From NCBI GenBank assembly GCA_910585265.1, contig CAJUCA010000054.1, positions 1 to 20,870 of the forward strand: a stretch of 20,870 bases of DNA, written 5' to 3'. The notes under the pieces are model-generated. The model had not been told where the DNA came from. It saw nothing but the letters and a program-made list of their open reading frames with translations, and ran no database searches. This document shows, piece by piece, positions 1 through 6,561 of the stretch. This stretch comes from an uncultured Oscillospiraceae bacterium. GTDB lineage: Bacteria > Bacillota > Clostridia > Oscillospirales > Oscillospiraceae. How positions within the stretch are numbered: position 1 is the stretch's first letter; each line of letters starts with the position of its first letter. A program made the position numbers and the translations under genes.

Positions 1-65
1 TACGGCTGCCGGTTATTTTGTGGCCTGTGTGAGTTCAGCTCTATTTGATGCTTACAATAGCAGTT

Positions 66-105
66 TTTGACGGCCCCCGGATTGCTTGATCCGAGGGCCG
101 TCAAA
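66..105. repeat. Long inverted repeat downstream of tRNA-Arg
   Basis: The arms TTTGACGGCCC and GGGCCGTCAAA, extended inward by CGGAT/ATCCG, form a long stem with a short TGCTTG loop and one bulged base on the loop-proximal side. It lies about 50 bp beyond the 3' end of the minus-strand tRNA-Arg, where a terminator is expected. The flanking bases are T-rich on the left and A-rich on the right of the plus strand. Neither strand therefore has the usual U-tract after the stem, so a standard intrinsic terminator is not certain. A dispersed palindrome is the alternative. Confidence 0.6.
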
Positions 106-157
106 CCGTTGAAAACACTGGCTTTGCGGGCAAAATAGCATTTTCATCGTGTTAACT

Positions 158-234
158 TGGTACGCCCGAAGGGACTCGAACCCCCAACATTCAGAACCGG
201 AATCTGACGCTCTATCCAATTGAACTACGGGCGC
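158..234 (-). tRNA. tRNA-Arg (anticodon CCG)
   Basis: Read on the minus strand the sequence folds as a full cloverleaf. The acceptor stem GCGCCCG pairs with CGGGCGT, with one G-U at the first pair. A D-arm is present, the anticodon stem TCAGA/TCTGA encloses the loop TTCCGGT, and the T-arm contains GGTTCGAGTCC. The anticodon is CCG, which reads the arginine codon CGG. That codon is common in the neighbouring G+C-rich genes. The discriminator base is A and the CCA end is encoded (positions 158-160). A promoter lies just upstream at 256-284. Confidence 0.95.
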
Positions 235-255
235 ATTTCTCATGTGTTCTCACGC

Positions 256-284
256 AGTATACCAGAAAACTTCCCCCTTGTAAA
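256..284 (-). promoter_or_regulatory. Sigma-A-type promoter of tRNA-Arg
   Basis: On the minus strand TTTACA (279-284) is followed after exactly 17 bp by TATACT (256-261), and TGG precedes the -10. This places transcription start about 15 bases before the tRNA 5' end. Spacing and sequence are close to consensus. Confidence 0.8.
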
Positions 285-372
285 GAGAAATTTTGCAGAA
301 ACTTTAAAATTTTCAAAAAAAGCCCCCCAACTGTTTCCATCCCGCCCCCCGGTTTTTTGGTGAAATTTCTTA

Positions 373-401
373 TTGCGGTTTTTTCCCCGGAATGCTATAT
401 T
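373..401 (+). promoter_or_regulatory. Promoter of the antiporter gene
   Basis: TTGCGG (373-378) is followed after 17 bp by TATATT (396-401), with an extended -10 TGC at 393-395. The start would be near 408, just ahead of the ribosome site at 431-436. This excludes earlier in-frame ATG codons at 373 and probably 418. Confidence 0.7.
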
Positions 402-441
402 ACACTTCGTTCGTTTTATGTCAAACTTTCGAGGTGCCATT

Positions 442-1731
442 ATGCAAATTCTGATCCAGCTCTCCCTGTCCCTGGTGGGCGGCCTGCTGCTGTCCCGGCT
501 GGCCAAAAAGCTCAACCTTCCCGCCGTCACCGCCTACCTGATCTGCGGCCTCCTGCTCGGCCCCTACTGCATCGGCGCGCTGGATCTGTTCTCGCTGGGC
601 TTCAACTCCGCCGAGGAAGTGGCCTCCCTGGACCTCGTCTCCCAGGTGGCCCTGGGCTTCATTGCCTTCACCATCGGCAACGAGTTCCGCCTGGAGCAGC
701 TCAAAAGCATGGGCAGGCAGGCCATCACCGTGGGCATACTCCAGGCTGTGGCCACCACCGCTCTGGTGGACGCCGCCCTCATCGCCTTGCATTTTATCAA
801 CCCCGGCCTCATCTCCATCTCCTCCGCCATCACCCTGGGGGCCATTGCCGCCGCCACCGCCCCCGCCGCCACCCTCATGGTGGTGCGCCAGTACAAGGCG
901 GACGGCCCCCTGACCCGGCTGCTGCTGCTGGTGGTAGCCATTGACGACGCGGTGGGCCTGGTGCTGTTTTCCGCCTCCTTCGGGGTAGCCGCCGCCCTGG
1001 AGAGCGGTGCCATCAGCCTTCTCACCGTCCTGGTGGAGCCCCTCATTGAGATCGTCCTCTCCCTGGGCCTGGGTGCGCTGGCGGGCTGGGTGCTGTTCTG
1101 GGTGGAGAAATTCTTCCACTCCCGCAGCAAGCGGCTGTCCATCTCCATCGGCTTCGTCCTGCTCACCGTGGGGCTGTCCATGATGAAGTTTGAGGTGGGC
1201 GGCGTCCACTGCGGCTTCTCTCTGCTGCTGGTGTGCATGATGACGGGCACCGTGTTCTGCAACATCTGCGACTTCTCCGAGGAGCTGATGGGCCGTGTGG
1301 ACGGCTGGACCGCCCCCCTGTTCGTGCTGTTCTTCGTGCTGTCCGGTGCCGAGCTGAACCTGAGCATTCTGGCCAACCCGGCAGTGCTGCTCATCGGCGC
1401 GGTGTACATCGTGTTCCGTTCCCTGGGCAAGTACCTGGGGGCCTATGGGAGCTGCGCCCTCACCAACTGCAGCGAGAGCATCCAAAAACACCTGGGCATC
1501 ACCCTCCTGCCCCAGGCGGGGGTCGCGCTGGGCATGGCCCTCACCGCCCAGCAGCTCTCCGACGGAGCCATGGTGCGCAGCGTGGTGCTGTTCTCCGTGC
1601 TGGTGTACGAGCTGGTCGGCCCCGCCCTCACCAAGCGGTCCCTCATCGCCGCCGGCGAGATCCAGACGGAGGGCAAGACCACCGCCCGGAAAAAGAACGA
1701 ACCCCGCAAGCCTGTCAATCTCAACGGCTGA
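442..1731 (+). CDS. Cation:proton antiporter, CPA2 / Na+/H+ exchanger family
   Basis: The product is a 429-residue integral membrane protein, about the length of the bare transport domain of the monovalent cation:proton antiporter-2 family (PF00999). It would exchange a monovalent cation (Na+ or K+) for protons across the cytoplasmic membrane. Visible family features are the opening helix with LLLSRLAKKL and LPAVTAYLICG, about twelve hydrophobic segments, and the conserved acidic pair in AIDDAVGLVL, which in this family lies in the ion-translocating helices. A GVALGMAL segment near the end is also typical. No C-terminal TrkA-N/RCK domain is present, so it is unlike full-length KefB/KefC; the tail is a short, charged, lysine-rich stretch. 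The start at 442 is chosen because GAGGTG lies five bases upstream. The gene is monocistronic with its own promoter and terminator. Cation specificity cannot be read from sequence. Confidence 0.85.
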   Translation: MQILIQLSLSLVGGLLLSRLAKKLNLPAVTAYLICGLLLGPYCIGALDLFSLGFNSAEEVASLDLVSQVALGFIAFTIGNEFRLEQLKSMGRQAITVGILQAVATTALVDAALIALHFINPGLISISSAITLGAIAAATAPAATLMVVRQYKADGPLTRLLLLVVAIDDAVGLVLFSASFGVAAALESGAISLLTVLVEPLIEIVLSLGLGALAGWVLFWVEKFFHSRSKRLSISIGFVLLTVGLSMMKFEVGGVHCGFSLLLVCMMTGTVFCNICDFSEELMGRVDGWTAPLFVLFFVLSGAELNLSILANPAVLLIGAVYIVFRSLGKYLGAYGSCALTNCSESIQKHLGITLLPQAGVALGMALTAQQLSDGAMVRSVVLFSVLVYELVGPALTKRSLIAAGEIQTEGKTTARKKNEPRKPVNLNG

Positions 1732-1734
1732 CGT

Positions 1735-1780
1735 GGAAGCGGGCGGAGCAGACAGGCTCCGCCCGCTTCCTTATATTATA
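1735..1780 (+). terminator. Intrinsic terminator of the antiporter gene
   Basis: A perfect 15-bp stem (1735-1749 with 1756-1770) encloses the 6-base loop AGACAG four bases after the stop codon. It is followed by an AT-rich tail TTATATTATATTATATAG. The tail is a mixed T/A run rather than pure T. It separates the antiporter from the coat operon. Confidence 0.85.
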
Positions 1781-1824
1781 TTATATAGAGAACGCCGCCC
1801 GCTGGAAATTTCTTCTCCCGGCCT

Positions 1825-1854
1825 GCATAACCCATCCCCTCCCCCGCCATACTA
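1825..1854 (+). promoter_or_regulatory. Candidate sigma-G (forespore) promoter of the coat operon
   Basis: GCATA (1825-1829) and CATACTA (1848-1854) are separated by 18 bp. They match the Bacillus sigma-G consensus GHATR-N18-CATNHTA at every defined position. The start would fall near 1862, directly before AGGAGG at 1871. Sigma-E recognises a related -10, so a mother-cell promoter is the main alternative. The AT-rich block at 1771-1788 could hold a further promoter. Confidence 0.6.
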
Positions 1855-1884
1855 AGGGCACCATGCAAAAAGGAGGAACCCGCC

Positions 1885-2070
1885 ATGCCCAATCTCAGCG
1901 CGAAGGAGCTGTCCGCCCTGGAGGATCAGCTGGGCTTCGAGGGAATGCTGTGCCGCAAGTACCAGGACGCGGCCCAGGCCACCCAGGAGACCGAGCTGAA
2001 AAACACCTACACCCAGTACGCCGCCCAGCACAAGCAGAACTACGACACCCTGCTGGGCTTCTTACGCTAA
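1885..2070 (+). CDS. Small CotF-like spore coat protein
   Basis: This 61-residue protein is very probably a helical hairpin. It has two amphipathic helices rich in Gln, Glu and Lys, with LSALEDQLGFEGMLCRKYQ and LKNTYTQYAAQHKQNYD. The pattern matches half of the coat F domain (PF07875), whose members are structural proteins of the endospore coat. An ideal AGGAGG (1871-1876) sits eight bases before the ATG. The next gene begins 12 bases after the stop with its own GGAGGAG, so the two form one operon and probably one functional pair. Expression during sporulation is suggested by the sigma-G-like promoter upstream. The assignment rests on pattern and pairing, since the protein is too short for certainty. 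Confidence 0.65.
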   Translation: MPNLSAKELSALEDQLGFEGMLCRKYQDAAQATQETELKNTYTQYAAQHKQNYDTLLGFLR

Positions 2071-2082
2071 GGAGGAGCCGCC

Positions 2083-2346
2083 ATGAAGGAATCCGAGATC
2101 ATCACCGACCTGCTGCTCACCGAGAAAAAGATGAGCACCAACTACAACCTGTTCGCCTCCGAGTGCACCAACGTGCAGCTCCGGGACGCCTTTGTGAGCC
2201 TGCTGACCCAGGGCCACAAGACCCAGACCCAGCTGTTTGAGACCGCCAAGCAGAAGGGCTGGTACAAGGTGGAGCAGGCCCAGCCCCAGATGGTGGCCCA
2301 GGCGGCGCAGAAGTTCACCAACCAGGCCCCCACCCTTTCCGGCTGA
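2083..2346 (+). CDS. Spore coat protein, CotF family
   Basis: This 87-residue protein begins with ESEIITDLLLTEKKMSTNYN and continues with NVQLRDAFVSLLTQGHKTQ, a spacing typical of the coat F domain in small clostridial coat proteins. It is followed by FETAKQKGWY and a short Gln/Ala-rich tail. Family members are structural, non-enzymatic components of the spore surface. The ribosome site GGAGGAG (2071-2077) lies between the two coat genes, whose arrangement implies co-transcription and possibly co-assembly. No separate promoter is visible. Downstream come three hairpins without a clear T-run. Confidence 0.75.
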   Translation: MKESEIITDLLLTEKKMSTNYNLFASECTNVQLRDAFVSLLTQGHKTQTQLFETAKQKGWYKVEQAQPQMVAQAAQKFTNQAPTLSG

Positions 2347-2500
2347 TCCGCGTAATCTTAATCCTGCGGGGGAGGCTTGCCGCTCCCGCAGGACGGGGCG
2401 CGTTTCGGCACCAGGGGAGGGGCAAGCCCCTCCCCTACATAGAAACGAGGTTCTTAAAAATTCCTAAAATCTGCCCCCGGCGTCTGGCGATGCCGGGGGC
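2347..2500. repeat. Three successive palindromes between the coat and regulator genes
   Basis: Three hairpins follow one another. The first has arms TCCTGCGGG (2362-2370) and CCCGCAGGA (2385-2393). The second is a perfect 24-base palindrome at 2413-2436 with 11-bp arms AGGGGAGGGGC. The third has arms GCCCCCGGC (2473-2481) and GCCGGGGGC (2492-2500). None is followed by a T-run on the plus strand. The first may end coat transcription. The second looks like a dispersed intergenic palindrome. The third overlaps the -35 region of the next promoter. Confidence 0.6.
2451..2465 (+). promoter_or_regulatory. Candidate response-regulator operator, site 1
   Basis: TTCTTAAAAATTCCT shares TTCTTAA-N3-TTCCT with a second site at 3228-3242 ahead of the ABC genes. 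It consists of two 10-bp near-repeats, the arrangement OmpR-family dimers bind. It lies roughly 55-70 bases upstream of the predicted start of the regulator gene. Assignment to this regulator is inference. Confidence 0.4.
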
Positions 2501-2513
2501 GTTATGCTATACT
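2485..2513 (+). promoter_or_regulatory. Promoter of the response-regulator operon
   Basis: An extended -10 TGCTATACT (2505-2513 region) is well formed, and the -35 TGGCGA (2485-2490) 17 bp upstream is weak. The -35 falls in the loop and right arm of the hairpin at 2473-2500. A start near 2520 excludes the upstream ATG at 2518 as the translation start. Confidence 0.6.
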
Positions 2514-2544
2514 ACCGATGAGCAATCAATCAGGGGGGACGACT

Positions 2545-3234
2545 GTGGAAACCGCCAACATTTTGATCGTCGAGGACGATGTGGATATCAACCGCCTGCT
2601 GTGCGCCATTTTGGAGGGGGCTGGCTGCACCTGCCGCTCCGCCTTCTCCGGCAGCGAGGCCCTGCTGTGGGCGGAAAAATACGACTACGACCTGGTGCTG
2701 CTGGACCTCATGCTCCCCGGCGTCACCGGGGAGGAGTTCATCGCCAGGATCCGCCAGGGCAAGACCATGCCCATCATCGTGGTGTCCGCCAAGCTGGGGG
2801 TGTCCGACCGGGTGAACGTCCTCAAGCTGGGGGCGGACGACTTCATCCCCAAGCCCTTCGACAACGCCGAGGTGCTGGCCCGGGTGGAGGCCCAGCTCCG
2901 CCGCAGCCGCCAGTTCAGCGTACCCGCGGGGGAGGCCCTGTCCGCAGGGCCGCTGACCCTGGACCTGGACAGCCACGCCGCCCTGGTGGACGGGCAGGAG
3001 GTGCCCCTCACCGGGCGGGAGTTCGAAATTCTGGCCCTGCTGATGAAAAACCCCCGGCGGGCCTTCTCCCGCGCCCAGATCTACGAGTCCGTGTGGGGGG
3101 AGGACTTCATCGGGGACGACAACACGGTGAACGTCCACGTCAGCAACCTGCGCTCCAAGCTGGCCAAGGCCGACCCGGAGCGCAGCTACATCAAGACCGT
3201 GTGGGGCATCGGCTTCAAGTTTAACCTTTCTTAA
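2545..3234 (+). CDS. OmpR-family two-component response regulator
   Basis: This 229-residue DNA-binding regulator is presumably phosphorylated by the kinase at 5519. The N-terminal receiver domain (about 5-118) has the acidic pocket VEDD (9-12), the phosphorylated Asp54 in LVLLDLMLPG, Ser81 and Lys103 in IPKPFDN. The C-terminal winged helix (about 130-228) has LTGREFEILALL, VNVHVSNLRSKL and a GIGFKF end. A GTG start at 2545 is chosen because AGGGGGG (2532-2538) lies six bases upstream and the ATG at 2518 sits on the predicted transcription start. It heads an operon with an ABC exporter, two tiny membrane ORFs and the kinase, an order common in bacitracin/lantibiotic-type defence modules. Its likely targets are this operon's own promoters. 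Confidence 0.9.
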   Translation: METANILIVEDDVDINRLLCAILEGAGCTCRSAFSGSEALLWAEKYDYDLVLLDLMLPGVTGEEFIARIRQGKTMPIIVVSAKLGVSDRVNVLKLGADDFIPKPFDNAEVLARVEAQLRRSRQFSVPAGEALSAGPLTLDLDSHAALVDGQEVPLTGREFEILALLMKNPRRAFSRAQIYESVWGEDFIGDDNTVNVHVSNLRSKLAKADPERSYIKTVWGIGFKFNLS

Positions 3235-3242
3235 CCTTTCCT
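3221..3242 (+). promoter_or_regulatory. Tandem direct repeat, candidate operator for the ABC genes (site 2)
   Basis: TTAACCTTTC occurs twice in perfect tandem (3221-3230 and 3231-3240), overlapping the regulator's stop codon. The sub-site TTCTTAACCTTTCCT (3228-3242) matches 12 of 15 bases of the site at 2451-2465. A 10-bp period is what OmpR-family regulators bind. A possible -10, TATCAT, lies at 3268-3273. A second, inducible start for the ABC genes is inferred. Confidence 0.45.
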
Positions 3243-3305
3243 TTCAGGAGTTTTGGCCTTTCCCGGTTATCATGGGGACAGTTCAAACAGAAAGGCGGAA
3301 ACGCT

Positions 3306-4224
<919 letters not shown>

Positions 4225-4232
<8 letters not shown>

Positions 4233-5004
4233 CTACATCCGTGCCGAGACCTATAAGGTACTGCGCCGCCCCTACACCTATATCACCCTGGCGGTGATGC
4301 TGGTGCTGGAGGGAATTTTCGCGGCGGGCTTCGCCTTCCACAACTCCCACTCCTTCGCCACCCCCTTCGGCGGGGCCATCATCAGCATCGTGGAGATGGG
4401 TATCATCGGCTTCTGTATGTGCCTGCTCACCGGGGACATGGTGTTCGCGGGGCAGTACAAGAACTCCACCCTGAAAAACGAGGTGTCCTTCGGCCTGAGC
4501 CGCACCCGGATCTATCTGGGCAAGCTCATCGCCCAGACCCTGCTGTCCCTTGTGTACCTGGCGGTCATGATGGCCTTTTTCATCGGCCTGTGCGCCGTCT
4601 GCCTGCCCATGGAGGGCCCCGCCGGGTTCTACTCCTCCGGGGACGCCCTGATCATCGTGGGCTACTTCCTGGCGGCGGGCATACCCCTGTGGATCGGCGG
4701 GCAGGCGGCCATGTGTATGTGCCTGTTCCTTGTCAACGGGGAGATGACCAGCTCCTTCCTCTATGTAGGTATCGTCTTTGTGCTGGATACCGTTTTGAGT
4801 GTCACCGGCCTGCTGGTCCAGGGCGGGCTTGGGAATCTGCTGGTTAAGATTTCCGGATACCTCCCCCGGCCCATGCTGGACACCGCCAAAACTGTGGTGG
4901 GCGACCCGGTCTATCTGGGGCAGGCGTGGCTGGTGGGGGCGTTCTGGGTGGCGGCCTGCACCGCCATCGGGCTGTACGGCTTCCACAGGAAAGAGATCAA
5001 GTGA
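4225..5004 (+). CDS. ABC-2 type permease (BcrB/LanE-like)
   Basis: This 259-residue membrane protein has six probable transmembrane segments. It starts with the cytoplasmic MLNYIRAETYKVLRRPYTY that opens many ABC-2 permeases, followed by a first helix at about 20-40, paired helices, and a last helix before the short basic tail HRKEIK. It would form the membrane channel for the preceding ATPase. The ATG at 4225 is preferred because GGAGGTGGG (4212-4220) precedes it; an in-frame TTG at 4210 has no ribosome site. The start overlaps the ATPase stop. Only one permease of this size is present, whereas lantibiotic immunity systems often have two. The product may therefore homodimerise, or the tiny downstream proteins may assist it. 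Confidence 0.85.
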
Positions 5005-5020
5005 TTGCGGGGTGGATAAT

Positions 5021-5107
5021 TTGAACGGGAAAAAACTCATGGTGTGCCTTTTTGCCGCCGTCGCCGCGGCCCTGTGCGTCTTTGGGGCCGTAAGGCACAA
5101 ACGATAA
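5021..5107 (+). CDS. Tiny single-span membrane peptide
   Basis: This 28-residue ORF begins at TTG with GGGGTGG (5010-5016 region) ahead of it. It encodes a lysine-flanked hydrophobic helix (LMVCLFAAVAAALCVFGAV) ending RHKR. It lies 16 bases after the permease stop and runs with the operon. The design is a positive end, one helix and a positive end, as in small membrane peptides that modulate transporters or kinases. No known family is recognised and the rare start codon lowers confidence. If real, it could stabilise the ABC complex or link it to the kinase. Confidence 0.4.
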   Translation: MNGKKLMVCLFAAVAAALCVFGAVRHKR

Positions 5108-5115
5108 AGCCTGCG

Positions 5116-5146
5116 CTTTCAGCCGGATCGCAAGATCCGGCGAAAG
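5116..5146 (+). repeat. Intra-operon GNRA-capped stem-loop
   Basis: CTTTC and GCCGGATC pair with GATCCGGC and GAAAG around the tetraloop GCAA, with one bulged A. It lies between the two tiny ORFs inside the operon. No T-run follows, so it is more likely an RNA-stability or processing hairpin than a terminator. Confidence 0.6.
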
Positions 5147-5165
5147 CCGTTTCGTGAGGTGCTCC

Positions 5166-5333
5166 ATGAACCTGACCTTTCTCCTACAGGGGCCGATGGG
5201 AATTGCCGGTCCCATCCTGCTGATTCTGCTGGTGCTGTGGATGGCCCGGGGGGACCGCTCCCCCTGGTATGTCAAGGCCGCGCTGCTTCTCCCGCTGGCC
5301 CTCCTGCTGCTGATCATGTTCGGAATCCTTTGA
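5166..5333 (+). CDS. Small two-helix membrane protein
   Basis: This 55-residue protein has two hydrophobic helices, GIAGPILLILLVLWM (about 12-26) and AALLLPLALLLLIMFGIL (about 38-55). A short polar turn ARGDRSPWYVK joins them, making a membrane hairpin. GTGAGGTG (5154-5161 region) precedes the ATG. The stop codon TGA lies exactly at the edge of the inserted element that starts at 5334. Without that insert the kinase gene would begin only some 25 bases downstream. The gene belongs to the regulator-ABC-kinase operon, and an accessory role in transport or sensing is inferred. The family is not recognised. Confidence 0.6.
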   Translation: MNLTFLLQGPMGIAGPILLILLVLWMARGDRSPWYVKAALLLPLALLLLIMFGIL

Positions 5334-5494
5334 GAAGCTGTACCAATCGCCTCAGCACCCAGCTTAGCGGCCCAAATTGCCGCTGGCCGTGTTAAAAAAT
5401 CTTGAAATACACAAAGTATTCCCGCGTTTTTTCGCCTTGCCACCGGCAATTTTGGCTCGCCAATCTGAAATACTTCGGCGATTGGTACAGCTTC
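5334..5494 (+). mobile_element. Miniature inverted-repeat element, copy 1
   Basis: This 161-bp element has perfect 18-bp terminal inverted repeats: GAAGCTGTACCAATCGCC at 5334-5351 and its reverse complement at 5477-5494. TGA flanks both sides (5331-5333 and 5495-5497), a 3-bp target duplication. It encodes no protein. A longer relative lies at 12953-13218. The insertion separates the 55-residue ORF from the kinase gene. Its left TGA copy is the ORF's stop codon, so the reading frame was not altered. As RNA it would fold into a long hairpin between the ABC genes and the kinase. Confidence 0.85.
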
Positions 5495-5518
5495 TGACAT
5501 CTGAAAGGGGCGATCACC

Positions 5519-6415
5519 TTGATCCCTGCGCTCATCCTGCTGGCCCTGGCGTGCGCCGTCCTCATCGGGCGGCAGCTCACCCTGGAGCAGGGGCTTCACA
5601 ACGCCGCCCGCCGGATGCGGGAGCAGCTGGCGGACGAAACCACCGCCCGCCTGTCCCTGCCCTGCCCCAGTGCCGGGGCGGAGGAGCTGCTGTCCTGCCT
5701 GAACCAGCTTTTGGAGCTGCGGCAGGAGGAGCGGGCCCGCTACCGCCGGAAGGAGCAGGAGCTGCGGCGGCAGATCGCCAACGTGTCCCACGATCTGCGC
5801 ACGCCGCTGACCTCCATCCTGGGCTACCTACAGCTTTTGGAGGGGGACGGCCTGTCTCCGGAGCGGAAGGCGGAGTATCTGGCTGTCATCGAGGGCCGCG
5901 CCCGCACCCTGCAAACCTTCATCGCCGCCTTCTACGACCTGTCCCGGATCGAGGGGGGCGAGCTGCCCCTGGAACGGGAGCAGGTGGATCTCCGCCGCGC
6001 CCTGTCCGACCAGCTGGCCGCCTCCTACGGGCAGATCGAGGAGGCGGGGCTGGACATGGAGGTGGAGCTGGCCGACGGCCTGCCTCCGGTGTGGGCGGAC
6101 AGCGGGGCCGTGGCCCGGATCTTCTCCAACCTGCTCACCAACGCCCTGCGCCACGGAAAGGACGCGCTGTCCGTCAGGCTGTACCGGGCGGGGAATGTGA
6201 TCGTGTCCGCCTTCTCCAACCGGGCGGAGGGCCTCACCGCCGAGGACGCCGCCCACGTGTTCGAGCGGTTCTACACCGCCGACAAGATGCGCACCGGGCA
6301 GAGCACCGGGCTGGGCCTGGCCATCGTCAAGGCCCTGGCAGAGCGGATGGGCCACACCGCCGCCGCCCGCTGGGAGGACGGGGTGTTTACCATCGAGGTC
6401 AGGTGGGTTATCTGA
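5519..6415 (+). CDS. Sensor histidine kinase with a minimal sensor
   Basis: This 298-residue kinase has one N-terminal transmembrane helix (about 2-18) and no extracellular domain. It then has a linker coiled coil (about 60-85), the H-box VSHDLRTPLTS with His91, the N-box FSNLLTNALRHG with Asn208, the F-box VFERFYTAD and the G2-box STGLGLAIVKAL. The G1 DxGxG motif is replaced by SNRAEGLTAED. This substitution seems common in kinases of antibiotic-peptide operons, though ATP binding may be altered. It lacks a periplasmic sensor, so it probably senses within the membrane or through the ABC transporter, as in BceS-type systems. The TTG start at 5519 follows AAAGGGG (5504-5510) by eight bases. 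Its partner is the regulator at 2545. Confidence 0.88.
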   Translation: MIPALILLALACAVLIGRQLTLEQGLHNAARRMREQLADETTARLSLPCPSAGAEELLSCLNQLLELRQEERARYRRKEQELRRQIANVSHDLRTPLTSILGYLQLLEGDGLSPERKAEYLAVIEGRARTLQTFIAAFYDLSRIEGGELPLEREQVDLRRALSDQLAASYGQIEEAGLDMEVELADGLPPVWADSGAVARIFSNLLTNALRHGKDALSVRLYRAGNVIVSAFSNRAEGLTAEDAAHVFERFYTADKMRTGQSTGLGLAIVKALAERMGHTAAARWEDGVFTIEVRWVI

Positions 6416-6478
6416 GGACGGTGCTGGGGGGGCTTTGGCCTGCCGTCCGTGAAGTTTTGTCTGAATTCATAAAACGTT

Positions 6479-6510
6479 AAAGGGTTGGCGGTTTACGCCA
6501 GCCCTTTTCT
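6479..6510 (+). terminator. Intrinsic terminator of the regulator-ABC-kinase operon
   Basis: A 12-bp stem, AAAGGGTTGGCG with CGCCAGCCCTTT (one G-U pair), encloses the loop GTTTA and is followed by TTCT. The -35 of the next promoter (6492-6497) lies inside this hairpin. Confidence 0.85.
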
Positions 6511-6520
6511 GTGATATGAT
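6492..6520 (+). promoter_or_regulatory. Promoter of the P-type ATPase gene
   Basis: TTTACG (6492-6497) is followed after 17 bp by TATGAT (6515-6520), with an extended TGA. A start near 6527 makes the upstream ATG at 6526 unusable unless the message is leaderless. It supports the ATG at 6562. Confidence 0.7.
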
Positions 6521-6561
6521 ATGCCATGATTCCCCAAACTAATACAAAAAGGAGCTTTCCT

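Noticed and set aside
421..1491. A 356-codon minus-strand frame opposite the antiporter
   Set aside because: The product is low-complexity His/Gln/Gly-rich; the plus-strand frame has clear membrane segments.
2347..2500. A CRISPR-like array or riboswitch in the hairpin-rich spacer
   Set aside because: The three palindromes differ in sequence and are not regularly repeated, and no known riboswitch core is seen.
2518..2544. ATG at 2518 as the start of the response regulator
   Set aside because: It lies on the predicted transcription start and has no ribosome site; GTG at 2545 has AGGGGGG before it.
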